Source of the DNA: Streptomyces sp. SAT1
Lineage (GTDB): Bacteria > Actinomycetota > Actinomycetes > Streptomycetales > Streptomycetaceae
DNA length: 64,000 nt
Assembly: GCF_001654495.1 (NCBI RefSeq)
Contig: NZ_CP015849.1
Coordinates: 2,370,501-2,434,500, forward strand
Direction: 5' to 3'
Both the position numbers and the translations under genes were made by a program. The notes below the pieces were generated by a model. That model did no database searches. It saw nothing but the letters and a program-made list of their open reading frames with translations, and had not been told where the DNA came from. Shown here in pieces: positions 61,755 to 64,000 of the stretch. The number at the start of each line of letters is the position of its first letter. Positions within the stretch are counted from its first letter, which is position 1.

Positions 61755-63236
61755 GTGACACACTCGCCGAACAGCAGCGTGGCGCCGCCGCACCCCGGCG
61801 CGCCCGCGACACCCGCCGTGCCGCCGCAGCCCGGTGCGCCCGCCGGGCCGGGCGGCCGGACGCCGTCGGCCCCGGCGCCGGTTCCCGCGCCGCCGCGCCG
61901 CACGGCGTTCGCCGAGGGCCTGGACCGGCTGCGCGCCGCCGCCGTCACCGGGCCGGGCAGGCTGCGGGCGATCGGCGCGCTCCTGGCACTGCTCGTCCTC
62001 GCGTTCGGCGCCGCCGCCGCCTGGCAGAGCGGCGACCGGCGGACCGCCGCCCATGACGTCCTGCACCGCAGCCAGCCCCTCAGCTCCGAGGCGGCCGGGA
62101 TCTACCGCTCCCTCGCCGACGCCAACACCATGGCGAGCAGCGGCTATCTGGCGGGCCTCCAGGAGACGCAGACGACCCGGCGACGCTACGAGTCGGACAT
62201 CAGCACCGCCGCCCAGGGCCTGGTGACCGCCGCCGCCAACTCCGCGCCCGGCTCCCCGGCGGCGAAGACCATCGGCGACCTCAACGAGCTGCTGCCGCGC
62301 TACAAGGGCCTGGTGGAGTCGGCGCGCGCCAACAACCGGCAGGGCTTCCCGGTCGGCGGCGCCTATCTGCGCACCGCCAACACCCTGATGCAGCAGCAGA
62401 TGCTCCCGGCCGCCGAGACGCTGTACCGCAACGAGAACGGGCGGCGCAGCGCCGACTACGGCGACGCGACGCCCTACCCGTGGGCCGCCGTCGCGCTCGG
62501 CGTGCTCGCCCTGGCCGCGCTCGGCTGGGCCCAGCGCCGCGAGTACCGGCGGACCAACCGGGTGCTGAACCGGGGCCTGGTGGGGGCCACCGCCGCGACC
62601 GCCGCCGTCCTGCTGTGGCTGGTCGCCGGGCACGGCCTCGCCCGCTCCGCCCTGGACGACTCCCGGCGCGACGTGGACTCGCTGAACGTGCTGCACGACG
62701 CCCGGATCGCCTCCCTCAAGGCGCGCGGCGACGAGAACCTCACCCTGGTCAGCCGGGGCGCGGAGACCAGGACCCTGCCGGGCGGCAAGGTGAGGGACGC
62801 CTACGACTGGAACTACGACCAGGAGATCGGCGACCTCACCGGCAAGCTGGCGCGGGCCGCGGCCATCGCCGACGACGCGGCGGGCCGCGCACCGGTGCGG
62901 GCCGCGAGCGAGTCGGTGAAGGTCTGGAAGTCCCGGCACGCGCTGGCCCGCCAGGCCGACGACGCCGGGGACTACCGCACGGCCCGCGACCGGGTCATCG
63001 GCACCGGCGCGACGGACGGCAAGAGCGCGAAGGACGAGTCGACGGGTGCGTGCTTCGACGACGTCGACGCCGCGCTCAGGACGGCGATCGACCACGAGAC
63101 GGCGAAGTTCGAGGACGCCGCGCAGGACGGGCTCGGCGCGATGGGCCTGCTGCCCGAGGGCGCCGCCGCCCTGGCCCTGCTCGGCGGGGCCGGCGCCCTG
63201 CTGGGCATCGGGCGAAGGCTGTCGGAGTACCGGTGA
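61755..63236 (+). CDS. GlnX-like membrane protein
   Basis: A 493-residue protein from GTG 61755 (G-rich ribosome site upstream; ATG 61734 is the alternative). It has a Pro/Ala-rich cytoplasmic N-terminus, one helix (LRAIGALLALLVLAFGAAAAW), an extracellular helical domain, two more helices in the middle, a second helical outer domain and a last helix near the C-terminus (GAAALALLGGAGALLGIG). The arrangement of repeated sensor domains and four helices, together with the following GlnH-like gene, fits GlnX, which in actinobacteria links extracellular Asp/Glu sensing by GlnH to the kinase PknG. PknG itself would be right of the window and is not seen. Confidence 0.72.
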   Translation: MTHSPNSSVAPPHPGAPATPAVPPQPGAPAGPGGRTPSAPAPVPAPPRRTAFAEGLDRLRAAAVTGPGRLRAIGALLALLVLAFGAAAAWQSGDRRTAAHDVLHRSQPLSSEAAGIYRSLADANTMASSGYLAGLQETQTTRRRYESDISTAAQGLVTAAANSAPGSPAAKTIGDLNELLPRYKGLVESARANNRQGFPVGGAYLRTANTLMQQQMLPAAETLYRNENGRRSADYGDATPYPWAAVALGVLALAALGWAQRREYRRTNRVLNRGLVGATAATAAVLLWLVAGHGLARSALDDSRRDVDSLNVLHDARIASLKARGDENLTLVSRGAETRTLPGGKVRDAYDWNYDQEIGDLTGKLARAAAIADDAAGRAPVRAASESVKVWKSRHALARQADDAGDYRTARDRVIGTGATDGKSAKDESTGACFDDVDAALRTAIDHETAKFEDAAQDGLGAMGLLPEGAAALALLGGAGALLGIGRRLSEYR

Positions 63237-63277
63237 GAGTGAGAGGGGGCGTGACAAGGGTGGAAGGAGGCGTGCGG

Positions 63278-64000
63278 ATGCGCATGCGGCGACTGCGGTC
63301 CGGTCTAAGGGGCTGGGGCGGTGTGGGCGCGATGGCGGTCGTCTGCGTCCTGGCGCTGGCGTTCGTCCTGGTGCTGCCCGCCACCCGGTCGCACGGCGGG
63401 CCTCCCCCGGCCGCGGGCGGCGCCGGGGCGGCTCAGGGCGTGCAGGCCAGGGCCGGCGACTGCGACGACGGCGACGCGCAGAACCGCAGTCTGGCACCGG
63501 CCGACGCGGACGGCCCCGCCGTCGAGCGGATCAGGAAGCGCGGCTCCCTGGTGGTCGGCGTCGACCAGAACAGCTTCGCCTGGGGCTACCGCAACCCGAA
63601 CAGCACCTCCGACGACCTGGACGGCTTCGACATCGCCCTGGCCCGCCGGATCGCGCAGGACCTGCTGGGCAGCCCGACGAAGGTCACCTTCCGGGCCATC
63701 CCGACCAACGAGCGCGAACACGCGGTGGAGAGCGGCCGGGTCGACCTGGTGGTGCGCACCATGACCATCACCTGCAAGCGCCTGGAGAAGGTGGCGTTCT
63801 CCGCGCCGTACTTCCTCACCGGCCAGCAGGTCCTCGCGCCGCGCACCTCGCCGATCACCGGTTACGACGCGTCCCTCGCCGGCAAGAAGGTGTGCTCGGC
63901 GACCGGTTCGACCGCCTACGACCACCTGTCCGCCGACCGGAAGAGCGGTGCCCTGCCCGCGTCCACGGACATCTCCACCACCGTCCCCAACCAGCTGGAC
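63278..64000 (+). CDS. GlnH-like glutamate/aspartate-binding protein (cut by window end)
   Basis: 241 codons are visible from ATG 63278, which has AAGGAGG 7 nt upstream; in-frame GTG 63272 and 63251 are less well placed. An N-terminal hydrophobic helix (GAMAVVCVLALAFVLVLP) lacks a proper lipobox, so the protein may be membrane-anchored. Then comes a solute-binding protein family 3 domain: RIRKRGSLVVGVDQNSFAWGYRN, LDGFDIALARRIAQDLLG, RVDLVVRTMTITCKRLEKVAFSAPYFLTGQQVL. Two added Cys pairs suggest disulfides. It follows the GlnX-like gene by 41 nt. Sensing rather than transport is likely, as no ABC permease is present. Confidence 0.8.
   Translation, partial: MRMRRLRSGLRGWGGVGAMAVVCVLALAFVLVLPATRSHGGPPPAAGGAGAAQGVQARAGDCDDGDAQNRSLAPADADGPAVERIRKRGSLVVGVDQNSFAWGYRNPNSTSDDLDGFDIALARRIAQDLLGSPTKVTFRAIPTNEREHAVESGRVDLVVRTMTITCKRLEKVAFSAPYFLTGQQVLAPRTSPITGYDASLAGKKVCSATGSTAYDHLSADRKSGALPASTDISTTVPNQLD

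Overview
The window is a very GC-rich (roughly 72 to 74 percent by eye) actinobacterial chromosome segment and almost certainly comes from Streptomyces. The evidence is strong third-position G/C bias, GTG starts, AGGAGG-type ribosome sites, a type VII (ESX) secretion locus, a Nur-type operator in front of an iron superoxide dismutase, a csnR-csnEFGHK-like chitosan-oligosaccharide operon, and interspersed GC-rich palindromes of the kind common in Streptomyces. I see no rRNA, tRNA, CRISPR array, insertion sequence or prophage.

Left part (1-12639, all on the minus strand, transcribed right to left): a type VII secretion cluster. In order of transcription it holds a membrane SpoIIE/PP2C-type phosphatase, two WXG100-like small proteins, a third small exported-type protein, a large multidomain toxin whose C-terminus carries the complete R-S-ExE signature of an ADP-ribosyltransferase, a small possible immunity protein, a HDxxED alarmone-hydrolase-like protein, a one-pass membrane protein, EccD, an EspI/MinD-like ATPase, and EccC (cut by the left edge). 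The toxin module is the most interesting system in the window.

Middle-left (12803-18290): housekeeping genes, including an Eis-type acetyltransferase, a Nei-type DNA glycosylase, RpiB, a GABA-type amino acid permease and BioY. Next comes a sulfur-scavenging block (18600-25209). It has a likely leaderless cysteine leader peptide and attenuator, a ROK regulator, four 23-bp tandem repeats, a sulfonate-type ABC transporter, an FMN-dependent monooxygenase, and a TauD dioxygenase truncated by a GC-rich palindromic element.

Middle (25279-46034): a second amino acid permease, sodF with its Nur box, a DsbA-like protein, two paralogous aminopeptidases N, an AbiEi/nuclease-like protein, a secreted serine hydrolase, a Nudix hydrolase, a very large secreted subtilase resembling tripeptidyl peptidase II, aspartate-semialdehyde dehydrogenase, and a DUF1203 protein. 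The second aminopeptidase carries an in-frame copy of a palindromic repeat. After these come a translationally coupled pair of UTRA-domain regulators (the first without a DNA-binding domain) and a LysR/EamA pair.

Right part (46202-64000): an FAD monooxygenase and a divergent TetR regulator separated by an unusual array of overlapping 14-bp operator-like repeats; a small membrane protein, MalQ with its coupled upstream ORF, an HNH endonuclease, an MscS channel and a Uma2-type nuclease; the csn-like operon; and finally a GlnX-like membrane protein followed by a GlnH-like binding protein that runs off the right edge. From memory, the gene order from the acetyltransferase to the csn operon resembles the Streptomyces coelicolor region around sodF, asd2 and csnR. 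That comparison was not computed.
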